A DNA stretch of 64,000 bases from Bolinopsis microptera (Eukaryota > Ctenophora > Tentaculata > Lobata > Bolinopsidae), in assembly GCF_026151205.1 (NCBI RefSeq), contig NC_087072.1, positions 625,501-689,500 on the forward strand, written 5' to 3'. Below, piece by piece: positions 12,870 to 25,668 of the stretch. Numbering within the stretch: the stretch's first letter is position 1; every line of letters starts with the position of its first letter. The translations under genes were made by a program, and so were the position numbers. A model generated the notes under the pieces. That model was not told the origin of the DNA, ran no database searches, and worked only from the letters and a program-made list of their open reading frames with translations.

Positions 12870-14291
12870 GTAAGTAAGATTCAGTCTCCTCCTCATTACT
12901 CGAATTTGTTGGGTCAGTTATTTAATGAAAAATTTTTACCGTTAAATTGTGTGGCTGTGTTGTCTGTGACATCGTTTCCAAGTGGGGAACATGGTTTATT
13001 TTTAATTAATTTTATCATAAGAACAGGTCCAGCTTTATTATTAATTGTATATTATGCAGAGTCTGTGAAAACTGTTCATTTCAGGCTGGAACTGATTGAA
13101 AAGCCTCCTTCGGAGCTCTTCGGACGCAGCTTGTCCCTCGACGATTCTCCTAACCATCTTGTGGATTCTGGGGAGAGGACAAGGACAAGATTGCATTATT
13201 ATTTTAATTATGTCAACCCGATTGAGATCCAGAGATAAGTTATGGCTTCCCATCTTAGACCACAACTCAGCTCTTTATCTGCATAAAAGAAACACCACCC
13301 GCCAGATTAAATTCACTTAAATTCCATCATTTGTATTAGGTCAATGAAACTGCATACATAACAAGCTTAGACATTTCCTCGAATACACCTGGAAAAAAAA
13401 TGGATGTATACTTTTGGAAGTACATAGAATCTCCTGGGAGACCCTATAAAAAATCTTCGCATTTTTCTATTGGCGTTTTTATAAAACCTGATAAATAGAG
13501 CTCCTGATCAACGATACTCATCGTTTTAGCATCCAATCCTTTCAGAATGGTAAGAATTTGAGTTTTAGAGTTGCTTTTAAAGGGTTCTAAAACTTAACTC
13601 ACTTCAAATTTAAGCAAATATATGGCCTGATATGTGCTCAGTATTTTGTTACACGTGTATTTGTATTTGTAACACGTGTATTTTTAAGAATTGGTAATTT
13701 AACACTTGTAATTATTTTTGTAATACGTGCATGTATTGTTTTGACTAACACGTGTACTTTTCTAGAACGTGTTTTTTAAATGTCCTCCGCCAAGTGACAA
13801 GCAGTCCACACGGCCAATGTTGCGTGAACTGCTGTCTGCTACGGTGATCTTATTCACACAAAAGGAATAAACTAAGAATAATGTTCATTTATTTATCATA
13901 CTGTGCTATGTTTTCACGTATTTGATTTAATATCTTTATCTGCCTAAAAGAATTGTGTTATCATTAAGTCATCAAGCTTCGTAAACTCGACATTTTCAAT
14001 AGCTGTGGGCTAAACAAGTTTTCGCCATATTTCAGTCACCGTTAATCTTGTTATCATTATATCTGGTGGTTTTTTAACCGAACCAATGCATCATATTCCA
14101 GTCCCGCCAAATTGTGACAAATACTGGCAAATTTTTAAAAATTTTCTAATTTGCCGCAGACGCGATTACTGAAACCTTATGAAAGCTTTCGGCGCGGCTG
14201 ACATTGTCATGCTTTCAGGCGCGCGACGTTTCAGGCGCGCGACGTTTCAGGCGCGCTACGTTTCAATTTCACTCGTAGGTGGGCACACCAG
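12860..14291. repeat. Left arm of giant palindrome
   Basis: From about 12860 (gcagacg, then agtaagtaagattcag) to 14291 (gtaggtgggcaca) this is the reverse complement of 14299-15960. It holds an inverted duplicate of the last Harbinger exon (13085-13238), two cgcgcgacgtttcagg repeats near 14220-14260 and the inner stem gtgggcaca / tgtgcccac separated by ccagtgt. Confidence 0.95.
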
Positions 14292-14298
14292 TGTTGTG

Positions 14299-15960
14299 CC
14301 CACCTATGAGTGAAATTGAAACGTAGCGCGCCTGAAACGTCGCGCGCCTGAAACGTCGCGCGCCTGAAAGCATGACAATGTCAGCCGCGCCGAAAGCTTT
14401 CATAAGGTTTCAGTAATCGCGTCTGCGGCAAATTAGAAAATTTTTAAAAATTTGCCAGTATTTGCCACAATTTGGCGGGACTGGAATATGATGCATTGGT
14501 TCGGTTAAAAAAACACCAGATATAATGATAACAAGATTAACGGTGACTGAAATATGGCGAAACTTGTTTAGCCCACAGCTATTGAAAATGTAGAGTTTAC
14601 GAAGCTTGATGACTTAATGATAACACAATTCTTTTAGGCAGATAAAGATATTAAATCAAATACATGAAAACATAGCACGGCATGATAATCGAATGAAAAT
14701 TATGTTGACCATCAGTCTTAGTGCCATGTCCGCAAGTGTACTTGTCCCCTTTTGAATCCATGAGCTATTGGGACATTAGCGGACATGGTTTTTGGGACAT
14801 TAGCGAAACTAGAGTTAACGAAGCTCAAGTTACCGAAGCTTGATGACTAAATGATAACACAATTCTTTTAGGCAGATAAAGATATTAAATCAAATACGTG
14901 AAAACATAGCACAGTATGATAAATAAATGAACATTATTCTTAGTTTATTCCTTTTGTGTGAATAAGATCACCGTAGCAGACAGCAGTTCACGCAACATTG
15001 GCCGTGTGGACTGCTTGTCACTTGCGGAGGACATTTAAAAAACACGTTCTAGAAAAGTACACGTGTTAGTCAAAACAATACATGCACGTATTACAAAAAT
15101 AATTACAAGTGTTAAATTACCAATTCTTAAAAATACACGTGTTACAAATACAAATACACGTGTAACAAAATACTGAGCACATATCAGGCCATATATTTGC
15201 TTAAATTTGAAGTGAGTTAAGTTTTAGAACCCTTTAAAAGCAACTCTAAAATTCAAATTCTTACCATTCTGAGAGGATTGGATGCTAAAACGATGAGTAT
15301 CGTTGATCAGGAGCTCTATTTATCAGGTTTTATAAAAACGCCAATAGAAAAATGCGAAGATTTTTTATAGGGTCTCCCAGGAGATTCTATGTACTTCCAA
15401 AAGTATACATCCATTTTTTTTCCAGGTGTATTCGAGGAAATGTCTAAGCTTGTTATGTATGCAGTTTCATTGACCTAATACAAATGATGGAATTTAAGTG
15501 AATTTAATCTGGCGGGTGGTGTTTCTTTTATGCAGATAAAGAGCTGAGTTGTGGTCTAAGATGGGAAGCCATAACTTATCTCTGGATCTCAATCGGGTTG
15601 ACATAATTAAAATAATAGTGCAATCTTGTCCTTGTCCTCTCCCCAGAATCCACAAGATGGTTAGGAGAATCGTCGAGGGACAAGCTGCGTCCGAAGAGCT
15701 CCGAAGGAGGCTTTTCAATCAGTTCCAGCCTGAAATGAACAGTTTTCACAGACTCTGCATCATATACAATTAATAATAAAGCTGGACTAGCTGGACCTGT
15801 TCTTATGATAAAATTAATTAAAAATAAACCATGTTCCCCACTTGGAAACGATGTCACAGACAACAGCCACAATTTAACGGTAAACATTCTTCACTAAATA
15901 ACTGACCCAGTTTTAACAAATTCGAGTCATGAGGAGGAGACTGAATCTTACTTACTCGTC
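14299..15960. repeat. Right arm of giant palindrome
   Basis: Reverse complement of the left arm with few substitutions. It is longer by an internal insertion around 14683-14935: part of the arm (gcttgatgacttaatgataac ... catagcac) is repeated, with a ~130-bp dispersed sequence (gtgccatgtccgcaagtg ... gggacattagcg) between the copies. It contains the terminal exon of the transposase in sense for the minus strand (15729-15576). Confidence 0.95.
14727..14815. repeat. Short dispersed repeat (inverted relative at 19560-19640)
   Basis: The segment with gaatccatgagctattggga and ggacatggtttttgggacat matches, in reverse complement and with moderate divergence, 19560-19640 (actatgtccactaatattcc, catagctcatggattcgaaa). 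Probably fragments of one small nonautonomous family. Confidence 0.55.
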
Positions 15961-18900
15961 TGCGTCGTCCAAGCGTGATATCCGCAAGAAATTGTGCAGA
16001 TGCACACAGCTTTTCAGAATCAGCCTAGTCACCTCCTCATTTGTGGTCAGGTGACTCAGGATCTTCCATTTCCTTGATAGGTGTCCGAAGACGCACTCTA
16101 TGACCATCCTGCCTCTGAAACAGTGTACAATTCAATCTACATAAGGTTCTACAAAAGTTTTCAGTTTTGCGATGATCACTTTACAGGAAAATACAGGAAA
16201 ACAGCTCAAAGAGCACAAACGGTAATTCTTGATCAATTCATACAAAAACAATCATGACTGTCTAATCTAATTAGATGTAGTTTTCTGAATTGTCGAGGCT
16301 ACAATTTATTTATTTATTTAATTCGTGACGTTCCAGTACCTGGATAACCTATAGTTTGTCATCCGCTGAGATTTTGACACCTTCCCCCTGTACGGCTTCA
16401 TACAATGAGCATGAAGGGGAAAGGCATCGTCACCGACAATGTAGTAATTGACTCTACCAAGTCGCTCCTGAAAAGAAGACGTAAACATTATATTAATTAA
16501 GTATCTTACAGCCTAGATAACATATAAGCTCATATTTTTATGTCCTAAAGGATGCAGACCAATGGCGCTGTTTTTAGCGCCCAGAACCACTCTCCAATCA
16601 AGGCCCCCCATCAAAGTCCGAAAGCGGGGTTAAATTAAATCTTTCTATGAACACACCCTGTTCCATTGTTAAAACGGTAATCATGTTCAAGGGCTGGGAT
16701 TCCGGGTAAAGTATTTACTGAGTTAATGAAGCCTCGAGCATTTGGTATTCACGAGTGTTCGCATATTATCATCAGTTCTTACCTGATCATCATTCGGCAG
16801 AATCTCAGCAGCAGGTATAAAACCCCGTTCTAGGAATTCTCCGGAGGCCAGTCCTCGTCCCAGTCTGTCCTCTGACCAGATTCCTCCGTCTGATCGACCG
16901 CCAAAGCTTCCAACGTTAAAATGACGGATTCTGAATAAGTAATTGTAGTAAAGAAGTTAGAGAATGATGTTAGCATTTAAGTTACATCTCTCATAGATCG
17001 CCCGCAATCCTCGCAAGTTTTAACTCCAATCTACCCATTCCTGTTTTTTGCAGAATGCAGCAATTTTTATTGAAAGCATGCAAAAAACGATATTCATGAG
17101 CGGTACATATGATATTGTTTTAAGATTACATATCTCATTTCAATAAGTTAGTAGGAATCTGGCTACATAATCTTGGTTGAAGAGGAGAAGTGACAATGTT
17201 CTTCACTACACTAGCATTTAAGTTGAACCATTTTTTTAAAGATGACATGTGAAAATAGCACTTACATATAATCAGCGTCACACACTGCGAGGAGAATAAC
17301 AGACGGCCATCCGTGATAATTAATCGTGTAACTTCCAGTTTTCCCAAATTTTGTAATGAAGCAATGCTTGCCGTCCACTGCCCCTGAAATGACATGTGTA
17401 AATGCCTCTTCTGTCTCAGGACAGACGAGGATAATAAAATTGGTCGGCTCTGAATGTTTAAATCATACTCCTAAAATTTATGCTACTCAAAAACATCGAA
17501 ATTTAATTCGTGAATTTTTGAAACTGTGGCGAACCTTAACTAGGCTAAGTTTCGGATTTCTGTGTGTGAAATGCCACCCTGTGGCGTATAGTTTTTGCCT
17601 GCTTTCAGAATGATCCAATAAAAACTGTACGAGGAGAGCATTTGAAGTTTGAAAAATGGTCGTTTCGGGAAGTCAAGATTGAAAACTTCCCATAGTTACT
17701 GTAGAATTGCATAATATGAGCAATGATCTTCAAACTGCAACAATATCGTTTGATCTCACTCTATTCCTCTCTTCTTTAAGGAAACGCTATAGCATCAATT
17801 TCCATGATTCACCAACTCGAGACCCTCAGCTCCCGGCGTCCAATCAAAGATAATTATATATATATATATCAACGTCAATAGATCGCCTCCCCCCTCCCCA
17901 TCCCAAGATGCCTCCCCACCGTTCAGTCAGACTTTTTCATTACCAATGCAGTGCGGCAGCTGCCATCTTTCATGGAATCTCTGAGCAATTTTTTTCCAAC
18001 ATTCAGTCGACCGTGGACGAAAATCTGCGTGTTCAGCCAGGCAGACAGAGATGGCCGTTGTCACCTGAAATACAATTTTTACTTGATATAATAGACTTCT
18101 GTTCCTGAGGTATACCTGGTGATAAGTAAACTCAAAGTGTCAGTGGCTCAATGAATCTATAGAATAAGCAACTAAGCGCACCAACCTTCTTTATTATCCT
18201 ACACACTCTGCACCGGGATAGTACAAACTGGTTCGCCAGATACCCTTGCGCACACCCAGACTTCAGGTAGCTGTGGTGTTAACTTCAATTAGTGATGTAA
18301 AAAGTGATATTCCACATTTACATTATAACTCTTATATATATATATAAGATATAAAAAAAAAAAATATATATATATATATAATGTAGTATTGAATGTAGAT
18401 AAGAAATAATTCGACTTTTCATCTCTCTACAGAAATTTAAAGTTCAAACAACTGAAAAGTTGAGAAATTTCTCATAACGATTGACGACAGAGATAATTCC
18501 GTCATTTATAAATATTCATCCAAGATTCTACCCTATATTGTCCTGTCCAACCTTAGGGTTAAAATGAGCTGCTCTCTAGCTGAGATTGACGTACTTTTCC
18601 GGTTGAACTTCTTTGGTTCTAGAAGCGGTCGAACTTTCATGAAAAGTGAATGATACTCTGATCTCGTCATACCAAATTGACTCCTGCCGGGCATCATCAT
18701 TAAAATCTATCGATGGATCAAAATCTCTGGCTTATCGATTTAAAAATGGACAAGGAAATTAGCGGATATTACTATTTAATCAAGTTATGAGATCACTGAT
18801 CCTTGTATAATATCATTATACTACATTATACATAGTATAAATTTTACTAACTGCATTTAGCTAGTTTATAGTAAATACACACGATCGCAGAATAGAGGAG

Positions 18901-20270
18901 CACAATTGGGCTCTTTGTTCTGCGACCGTGTTTCCTTGGTGGGCCGACAGGTTTTTGTTGTGTAGTAGTGCTGGGGAAAAAACACGCTTTAACTATGATC
19001 AATGAGAGTAAACATTTTTAATTCTTGACCTTAGTGCCACAGTTTCTGTGGTAAAAACAAATTTATAGTTAAACGTTATATATCGTAGAAGGGCATGATT
19101 TACTCACATCACTAAGCATCTGGATGGATTATTAGCACACAAGGATAAACATGACCACCAGCTATACCACGTAACCATAGCTCCGAAAGAAATAAATTGC
19201 TCTACATAGAAACATCTGGTTATTCTGGCCTGATCCTATCACATTGTGGTCCCCAGGGGTTCGGTAACAGGCAACTGGGACCTGGGTCCTTTTACCAGCC
19301 ACAATAACATTGGTCATGCCAGTACTGTCATAAACTGTAACCAACTATTAAAAATTAGTTATCTTTAGCTTAATTTTAAATTTTAAGTCATAGAGCAATC
19401 TTCTTAATTTTAAAATTTTTAAGAATAATATTTTACCCTAACTATGACGTGGTGGCACAATCATTATTCCACAATTTGTATTTCTCTAGATATCTCCAAG
19501 AATTATGTAAATATTAAGGCTCGCTAATATCATAGATATATATATAATAAGGCATGTCTTCTCCTTGCCACTAATTTTCCAAAAACTATGTCCACTAATA
19601 TTCCATAGCTCATGGATTCGAAAATGGACAGGACACCCCCAATCATACTAGGTTGAGCGATGAAAACATGATGTGGCATAAACTCATTTCGACTAGGCAT
19701 TTCGTATTGTAAGATGGTAAATTAATCCGCAAATACACAACTCATTTCTTAAGCATGAGAGCGTTGCTAATCATGTAGGTTACCGGTAATGTTGCCTAAA
19801 TATTGTGTAAGTCTGCTGTGTAAAATTGGACTTAATTTAATTATTTAGTTATTTAAACCCTTTAAACAAATATTGAATTAAATTGAATTGAATATAATAT
19901 ATATTGCCAGAATTTACTTACTTGTACATTTCTGTTGTCCCATATTTTAAGAGACGGTTGATCTGAGTATTATAGGCTCCGAATTCCTTACGTCCTTGGT
20001 AGTAGTACTTTACAGGTGCTCTATAATACAATATAGAATGTCAACAGCTTTTTTTTTAAATTGTCACAAGGAAACACGATCAAGCGAACCTTGGCCCTTT
20101 AAATTATGGAAAAGTCAGACAATTCAAAATAAAAAGTTTGTAAATCACAATACTCGCCTTTTTGCACAGCGATAACTTATTGTACTGTAAACTGCTTTTC
20201 TTGATATTAACCGAGCTAGATGAATCAGCTTCCCAAGCAGCAGCCCACATCTCCTTTTCGTCATCACCAT
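15576..20270 (-). CDS. PIF/Harbinger transposase (HARBI1-like, DDE_Tnp_4), apparently intact
   Basis: Ten exons read by hand on the minus strand: 20270-20149, 20020-19922, 18683-18552, 18270-18186, 18064-17944, 17383-17266, 16930-16783, 16467-16340, 16114-15956, 15729-15576. All junctions are GT-AG, phases match and no stop interrupts about 421 residues. Landmarks in order: GRKEFGAYNTQINRLL (N-terminal Harbinger block), ISAREQLILTLSYLKSG, YLANQFVLSRCRVCRIIKK, RWQLPHCIGAVDGKH (first catalytic D), NYYIVGDDAFPLHAHCMKPY (second D), RLSRGRMVIECVFGHL (E) and SCVHLHNFLR. The enzyme would cut and paste elements with short inverted repeats and 3-bp targets, usually with a Myb-like partner. ATG 20270 lies in a 34-bp triplication. 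The least certain junction is the first donor (TT|gtgatt). The final exon lies in the right palindrome arm and adds about 50 residues (LELIEKPPSELF ... PIEIQR). If it is not spliced, the protein ends after DDADE at 15952. Length fits the family (350-450). Confidence 0.88.
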
Positions 20271-20352
20271 CCTAACGTCAAAATCTCCTTTTCGTCATTA
20301 CCATCCTAAAGTCAAAATCTCCTTTTCGTCATCAACATCCTAAAGTCAAAAT
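20251..20352 (-). repeat. 34-bp triplication at the transposase start
   Basis: Three copies of a 34-bp unit (on the plus strand ctccttttcgtcatcaccat followed by cctaacgtcaaaat). Each carries, on the minus strand, an ATG followed by ATG ACG AAA AGG AGA. In the two upstream copies the next codons are TTT TGA, giving very short upstream open frames. Only the copy nearest the gene continues into the transposase reading frame. Confidence 0.85.
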
Positions 20353-20646
20353 TTTCGATGTGAATACATAGAACATGATAATTAGATTAGATTATGATGA
20401 AAATCTTTTAAACATACTGGCTACAAAAAGCATTTTAGTAGTCCGAAGCTGTTCCAACATAAATTGAAACTGAGGTAAAAAGATGCCTAGCATCAAGTTA
20501 AATTTTAAATCATTATGACTGAGTTATGAATATCAAAATAAGGTAGGTGGTCGTTTCGAAGTAAGAATCCTGCAGCTGCACTGAATTAACAGCAGTAAGC
20601 GTAGTACATTCCATGAAAAGTTAGTTGCTGAGAACAGGACTTGAAT

Positions 20647-20890
20647 CAGTGGCGTAACGAAGGGCCCTGCTGACCCTGCTGTGCAGGGGGGCGCTGTCTT
20701 ATGGGGGGGGGGGGGCGCCAAATCGTCGTTTGAATGTGGAACAATTTTGAAAAAATTTTGAATTACCGGCGTATCCTCTTATATTGCCTAATTTGTTCAA
20801 TTTTAGGGAGGGGCACCAAAAGGAGAGGGGGCGCCAACAGGGGGGCACCTTTTCGGCAGGGGGGCGCCAACAGGCGACGTTACGCCACTG
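20647..20890 (+). mobile_element. hAT-type MITE with 8-bp TSD
   Basis: Same family as 7545-7833: starts cagtggcgtaacg and ends cgttacgccactg. It is flanked by the 8-bp repeat acttgaat at 20639-20646 and 20891-20898. It contains the characteristic poly-G stretch (20704-20715) and ggaggggcaccaaaagg block. Nonautonomous. Confidence 0.92.
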
Positions 20891-21009
20891 ACTTGAATCC
20901 ACAATCTCCCAATGAACGCTTGGATGCTTTAAGTTATCTCGGCCCCACTCAGTCCCAACAATTCACTTATTTGTACTACTAAATTATTTACAAGGAAATA
21001 TTCAAAAAT

Positions 21010-21245
21010 ATTCATATTTACCCTTCTGTACTGAAGGGGACCCTTGGCATGGTCACTCATTTAACCCTCACACATGGTTTCCATTCGGCTGATCAGACCG
21101 GGAAGCTGCATAGACCCGATAGAGTCCTTAGCTGAGCGTCAATGACGCTCACCTCAGGGACTAATGATGCACCAGCGGGGAACCGAACCAATAGCCTTTC
21201 GATCGTGAAATCTAACTCCCGCCCCTACACCACCAAAGACCTGCA
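21010..21245 (-). repeat. Probable tRNA-derived SINE
   Basis: On the minus strand the sequence runs ggtggtgtaggggcgggagt, then a box-B-like ggttcggttcccc, then the dispersed body with the gagcgtcattgacgctc hairpin seen at 7900-8010, and ends in the ggggaccctt block. The box-B match and tRNA-like head suggest a SINE. Box A is weak and I cannot name the tRNA. Confidence 0.4.
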
Positions 21246-21249
21246 ATTT

Positions 21250-22915
21250 AATCTTTCAAAATTCCGTTGGGTGCACATACCCAACAGAGTCTTTAGCTGA
21301 AAATATCTCAGATCGATTTTGGGCGTTTTCGACCACTTGTAGTTGAAATTCTTAAATATTAGATATCCTAATTTATAACTTTTAATCAGAGTGAATTAAT
21401 AATTGATATTTGATAATTTATTTATTTGATAGTTTAGTCTGATATTGATATTAATATTGATTATATTGATATTTTTATTATTGAATGAAGCTAACTCCAG
21501 ACATAAATAATACTACTTCTATTAACAAAGGGACTTGGAGTATAAACGACCAATTTTGCATAATTGTCTATCTAACCAAGAATTCAGGAGGCAAGGGTGG
21601 GTGCGTAAACTTTATGGTCTGCACTCTCAGATCCTGTATCACCCTGGATTCATTTCGACGTATTTTTGGTAAAAGTATATATACTTTCTGGTCACTCTCT
21701 TGCTACTCCAAGTCCCCTTTAGAAGATATATGGTCTAAAGTTTGCGCTAGTTATATTTATAAAATATGTTTTTGTCTGCTTTAACTGATACTAAATAAAA
21801 TTGTTGTTTTCTTGAAAAAATTGTTGTTTTCTTGAGTTTTATTTATGCTATTATGAAAAATATATCAAAACCTCAGGAAACAACAATAGATGGCAGATTG
21901 AGCAGCGATGCTTGAAATTTGTGCAAATGTTGTTTGATTTGCATTTATCAAGAAAACGACACCGTAGAATCGTTTGTCGTCATGCAGTAACTTCAGTAAG
22001 CTACTAACTCACTAATGTGCAAATCTGAGAAATTTTGAGTAAGCGCTCGATTTTTGAATTAGGATATATGATGGAGCGAATGTGCGCGGCGCGCCTCTGA
22101 TTTTCGCTTTTATGTATTTTCAGCGTGGCTGTTAAGTTTATTATATTTAAATGAAACTTTAATTGAAAACTTTAATTGAAAACTTTAATTGAAAACTTCG
22201 GTTGAAAACTTGAATTAAAAACTTTAAATGAACTTTGATTCTTATCTCGATGTCAAACCTTCGCCGCTTGGTGAGGCACAAAGGTGCAGTTTGCCGATCT
22301 ACCTAAGGTTGCGAGAAGAATTATTTGATGCGCGGCGCGACCCAGTAGTGCATCGCGCTACAAAATGAACTTTAATCTAATATTGAATTTTGATTATAAA
22401 AGATTTTAAAAATATATCTAATGTTCAAAATGTAAAAAATGCATTATTAAAAATTGTTTAAATTGAAAAATATAAAGGAAAAAATGTTTACACCACATAC
22501 ATAAACTTAAAACAAAAAACATGTGTTTAAATATGTATTTCAATCTTTCAAAAATTCATGTAGATTTGTTACATCAAAAACTGGTACTGAACAAAATTAA
22601 GGAAGAAAAAAAATTGAGCCGCGCATTTAAAGATGTTTTACCTCGAACTATAAAAATCGAACGCTTTGACAACATTTGTCGAATTTCTTCAAAATTGACT
22701 TAGCAGATTTATTACTTTACTTCATGGTGAAAAAACACCATTTGCTAATATAAAAAGTGGTGCTTTGTTGTTCAATGCCCCTTGAGCGACGTTTGCATGT
22801 ATTTGGACTAATTTCTTACTTTCATATGTATTGGTGGATGATGTTTGGTTGGATGACGGACGCCAAACAGCTACAGCTTTGAAGTAAGACTATAAATTGT
22901 GTGTAGCTAAATGAA
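21250..22915. other. AT-rich spacer inside the unit
   Basis: No gene recognised. It holds a small perfect-stem sequence gttgggtgcacatacccaac (21268-21287), a short tandem run of aactttaattgaaa (22150-22195), and open frames without motifs or splice partners. Confidence 0.5.
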
Positions 22916-22920
22916 ATTTT

Positions 22921-22995
22921 ACTGGGCCGCGCTCAGCCTGTCATTCCGCCAAATCTATATTAATGAACATAATAGCCTGGGGTCCTCAGGTAAAA
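22921..22995. repeat. Dispersed repeat, inverted copy at 34880-34965
   Basis: The segment gcgctcagcctgtcattccg ... gaacataatagcctgggg matches 34880-34965 in reverse complement (about 75 bp, few differences). It lies directly at the boundary where copy B begins. Confidence 0.8.
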
Positions 22996-24157
22996 TGAAA
23001 TTGCACAAGCTTGGAATGCGGTTCTCATAAGGAAATTAGCTCCTTTGGCTACAAAATAGCACGTATGGTTTTGAACATATATAATATGTTTTTTGATATT
23101 ATATATCAATTAATCGCTGTTTCCTGACTTTCTACACTCAACAAAAATGTGTTTCTCCTATATCAGGCACAACAATGTTATGTCCTGAAACCATGCACTA
23201 GTGTTTCTATGTTTAGTAGGGTTTCCGGTCATTTATATATGTACAAAATTGTTCGTCTTGTAACCACCAGTATTATTATTTTTTCTATTATATAGAGTTT
23301 TTGACATTTTGGAGATATTTGTGATGATGTTATGTCATAATTTTGTACATTACTTTACCAGCGCCAGAAAAAATATGACATGCTGAGTCCTTCTCTTCAC
23401 ATGTATTTGCAGAATTATAAAATGTTTTCCCCAGCAAGTCATTCCTGACTACTGTTTGGGCAGATTTTAAGATGGGTTATTAACTGGTTTGCCCTCAGCT
23501 CAACCGACTTTTTACTTTACTTTTACTTTATCAGATGTGATGCTGCTGCACATTGGCTAAATGGATTGGCCTGGGGACATTTGGTTCAGTAATTTTCATG
23601 CTTAAACACTCCTTTTTTGACAAAACACATATATGCTGAAATAAATACACACTTATTTTAGGCTTGGTGGTGTATGGGCAGGATTTGAGTTTCCAAATCG
23701 TCGTTTGAATGTGGGACAATTTTGAAAACTTAACTTAAGTACTAGCAAAACTGCGCGTTTTGCTCTAGATACACACACTTTTTTAGAGATTTTACCGGTG
23801 TATCCTCTTAAATCGCCTTGTTCAATTTTAAGGAGGGGCACCAAAAGGGGAGGGGGCGCCAATAGGGGGGCGCTTTTTTCGGCTGGGGCGCCAACAGGCA
23901 ACGTTACGCCACTGCAAGCGACCCTGCTAAAAGATCTAGAATCTTGTAAGGGTCCCCTTCAGTCAGTACAGAAGGGTAAATATGAATATTTCGAATATAT
24001 ATGGCTGGTGATATCGAAATGGAAATGGGGGAGGGGTGGACAATGAAAGGAGACAGTTGCCCTAGGGATAAGGGATGAAAGGGGTAAAATAAAGGAGGGT
24101 GGAGGTGACTTGAGCCCTGGGATGGAAAATAGACTGTACAGAAGCCAGGAGTTCTCT

Positions 24158-24447
24158 CAGTGGCGTAACGTTGCCTGTTGGCGCCCCCCTGCCGAAAAAA
24201 GCGCCCCCCTGTTGGCGCCCCCTCCCCTTTTGGTGCCCTTCCCTAAAATTGAACAAATTAGGTGATTTTAGAGAATACGCCGGTTAAAATCTCTAAAAAA
24301 GTGTGTATCTAGAGCAAAACGCGCAGTTTTGCTAGTACTTTAGTTAAGTTTTCGAAATTGTCCCACATTCAAACGACGATTTTGCGCCCCCCTAAGACGG
24401 CGCCCCCCTGCACAGCGGGGTCAGCAGGGCCTTTCGTTACGCCACTG
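24158..24447 (-). mobile_element. hAT-type MITE, copy B
   Basis: Duplicate of the MITE at 7545-7833 with the same flanking agttctct repeat. It is one base longer (cggttaaaatc versus cggtaaaatc). Confidence 0.85.
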
Positions 24448-25668
24448 AGTTCTCTCTTTCTCTTTATCTTTTAAAGGGGACCCTTACAAGATTCTAGATC
24501 TTTAATAGGGTCACTCATTTAACCCTTGCATGTGGTTTCTCATACACTAAGGAGGCTGCATAGACCCGACGGAGTCCTTAGCTGAGCGTCAATGACGCTC
24601 ACCTCAGGGACTAATGATGCACCAGCAGGAGGAGTTAGGTGACTCCTAAGTCATCCAGGTGTTTGGGTTCAATGAAGCGTTTGGTGCAGTTTACATAATA
24701 ATCCCTCAGGGACTAATGATACACCAACATCCCTGAGATGAGCGTCATTGACAGACATATGTTCGTAGATGCAGTATTTGACCTGTGATGAGTTCAACTG
24801 CCGGTCTGCATTTCATTCCGTTGATGAGGGTAGAGCTGAGGTTTTTAAAAAATGGTCTCATGTTTGTTGTGTACAGCAATAATATCATGATCTTATTTAA
24901 ATTTTATCTGGAGATTTGATCAGCCAATAACCACTACAAAGCAATTGTATCAATTGTACATACAAATTTAGATGAACTGTCTAATATGGTTCTGTGTGCA
25001 GATTTTGATATGCCGGGTTTACTTTGTATTTTCACGAAGGAATTCTTCACCAAACTAATAATTTTATGCTGGAATGGAATCCGTTCTGTAAAAGTGTAAA
25101 GGTTTCTTTATATTTCAGAAACAGCTTTTATTTCCTAACAGCCACTGCTTCCGTCCCAGCCTTCAGCCTTGATATTTTAATTACATCATATTTGATCGAG
25201 ATTGTTAGGAAAGTTTATTATCAAGAGTATCAAACCCTGATTTTGTTGCTGGTATTACTCTTCTCATCATATTGATATAAAAATTGTTAATAAATTGTTT
25301 ATTATAGTAGTAATAACTAATATGGTTCTGTGTGCAGATTTTGATATGCCGGGTTTACTTTGTATTTTCACGAAGGAATTCTTCACCAAACTAATAATTT
25401 TATGCTGGAATGGAATCCGTTCTGTAAAGGTTTCTTTCTATTTCAGAAACAGCTTTTATTACCTAACAGCCACAGTAATATGGTGTGTTTCACTGCGTTG
25501 TCATACTGGGTTTTGCATTGTTTTTTTTTGAAACCTTCATCAAGTAGATATATAGCATTGTAGGTCAATATTTTGGTTGATTTTCCTTTTCGTATAATGT
25601 ACTGCATAATGTATCTACTGCTAACTGCAAATAATTCTGTTATCTCGACTTACTTATTTGTAGGAAAC

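Larger units (their letters stand above)
6387..22999. mobile_element. 16.6-kb Harbinger-containing unit, copy A
   Basis: A block starting attgcacaagcttggaatgc at 6387. Its beginning is repeated in direct orientation at 23000 (offset 16613). It contains MITE-like repeats (7079-7833), a plus-strand multi-exon gene (9055-12869), a giant palindrome centred near 14293, a minus-strand Harbinger transposase (20270-15576) and a hAT MITE (20647-20890). Convergent accessory gene and transposase are compatible with a two-gene Harbinger element, but I see no terminal inverted repeat or 3-bp target duplication at 6387/22999. The unit may therefore be a genomic duplication block rather than the exact transposon. 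Confidence 0.6.

Noticed and set aside
12870-13238. Continuous 150-residue frame through the left palindrome arm
   Set aside because: Includes an evident intron (gtaagtaag ... tttcag). The part after the acceptor is the duplicate of the last transposase exon, and the part before is not conserved coding sequence.
15549-15773. Plus-strand frame with MVRRIVEGQAASEELRRRLF in the right arm
   Set aside because: It is the antisense of the last transposase exon, which has correct splice phase on the minus strand.
19162-19344. Minus-strand frame LVTVYDSTGMTNVIVAGKR... between transposase exons
   Set aside because: Looks coding-like, but its phase does not join exon 20020-19922 (AA|) to exon 18683-18552, which join each other correctly. 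Left as intronic.
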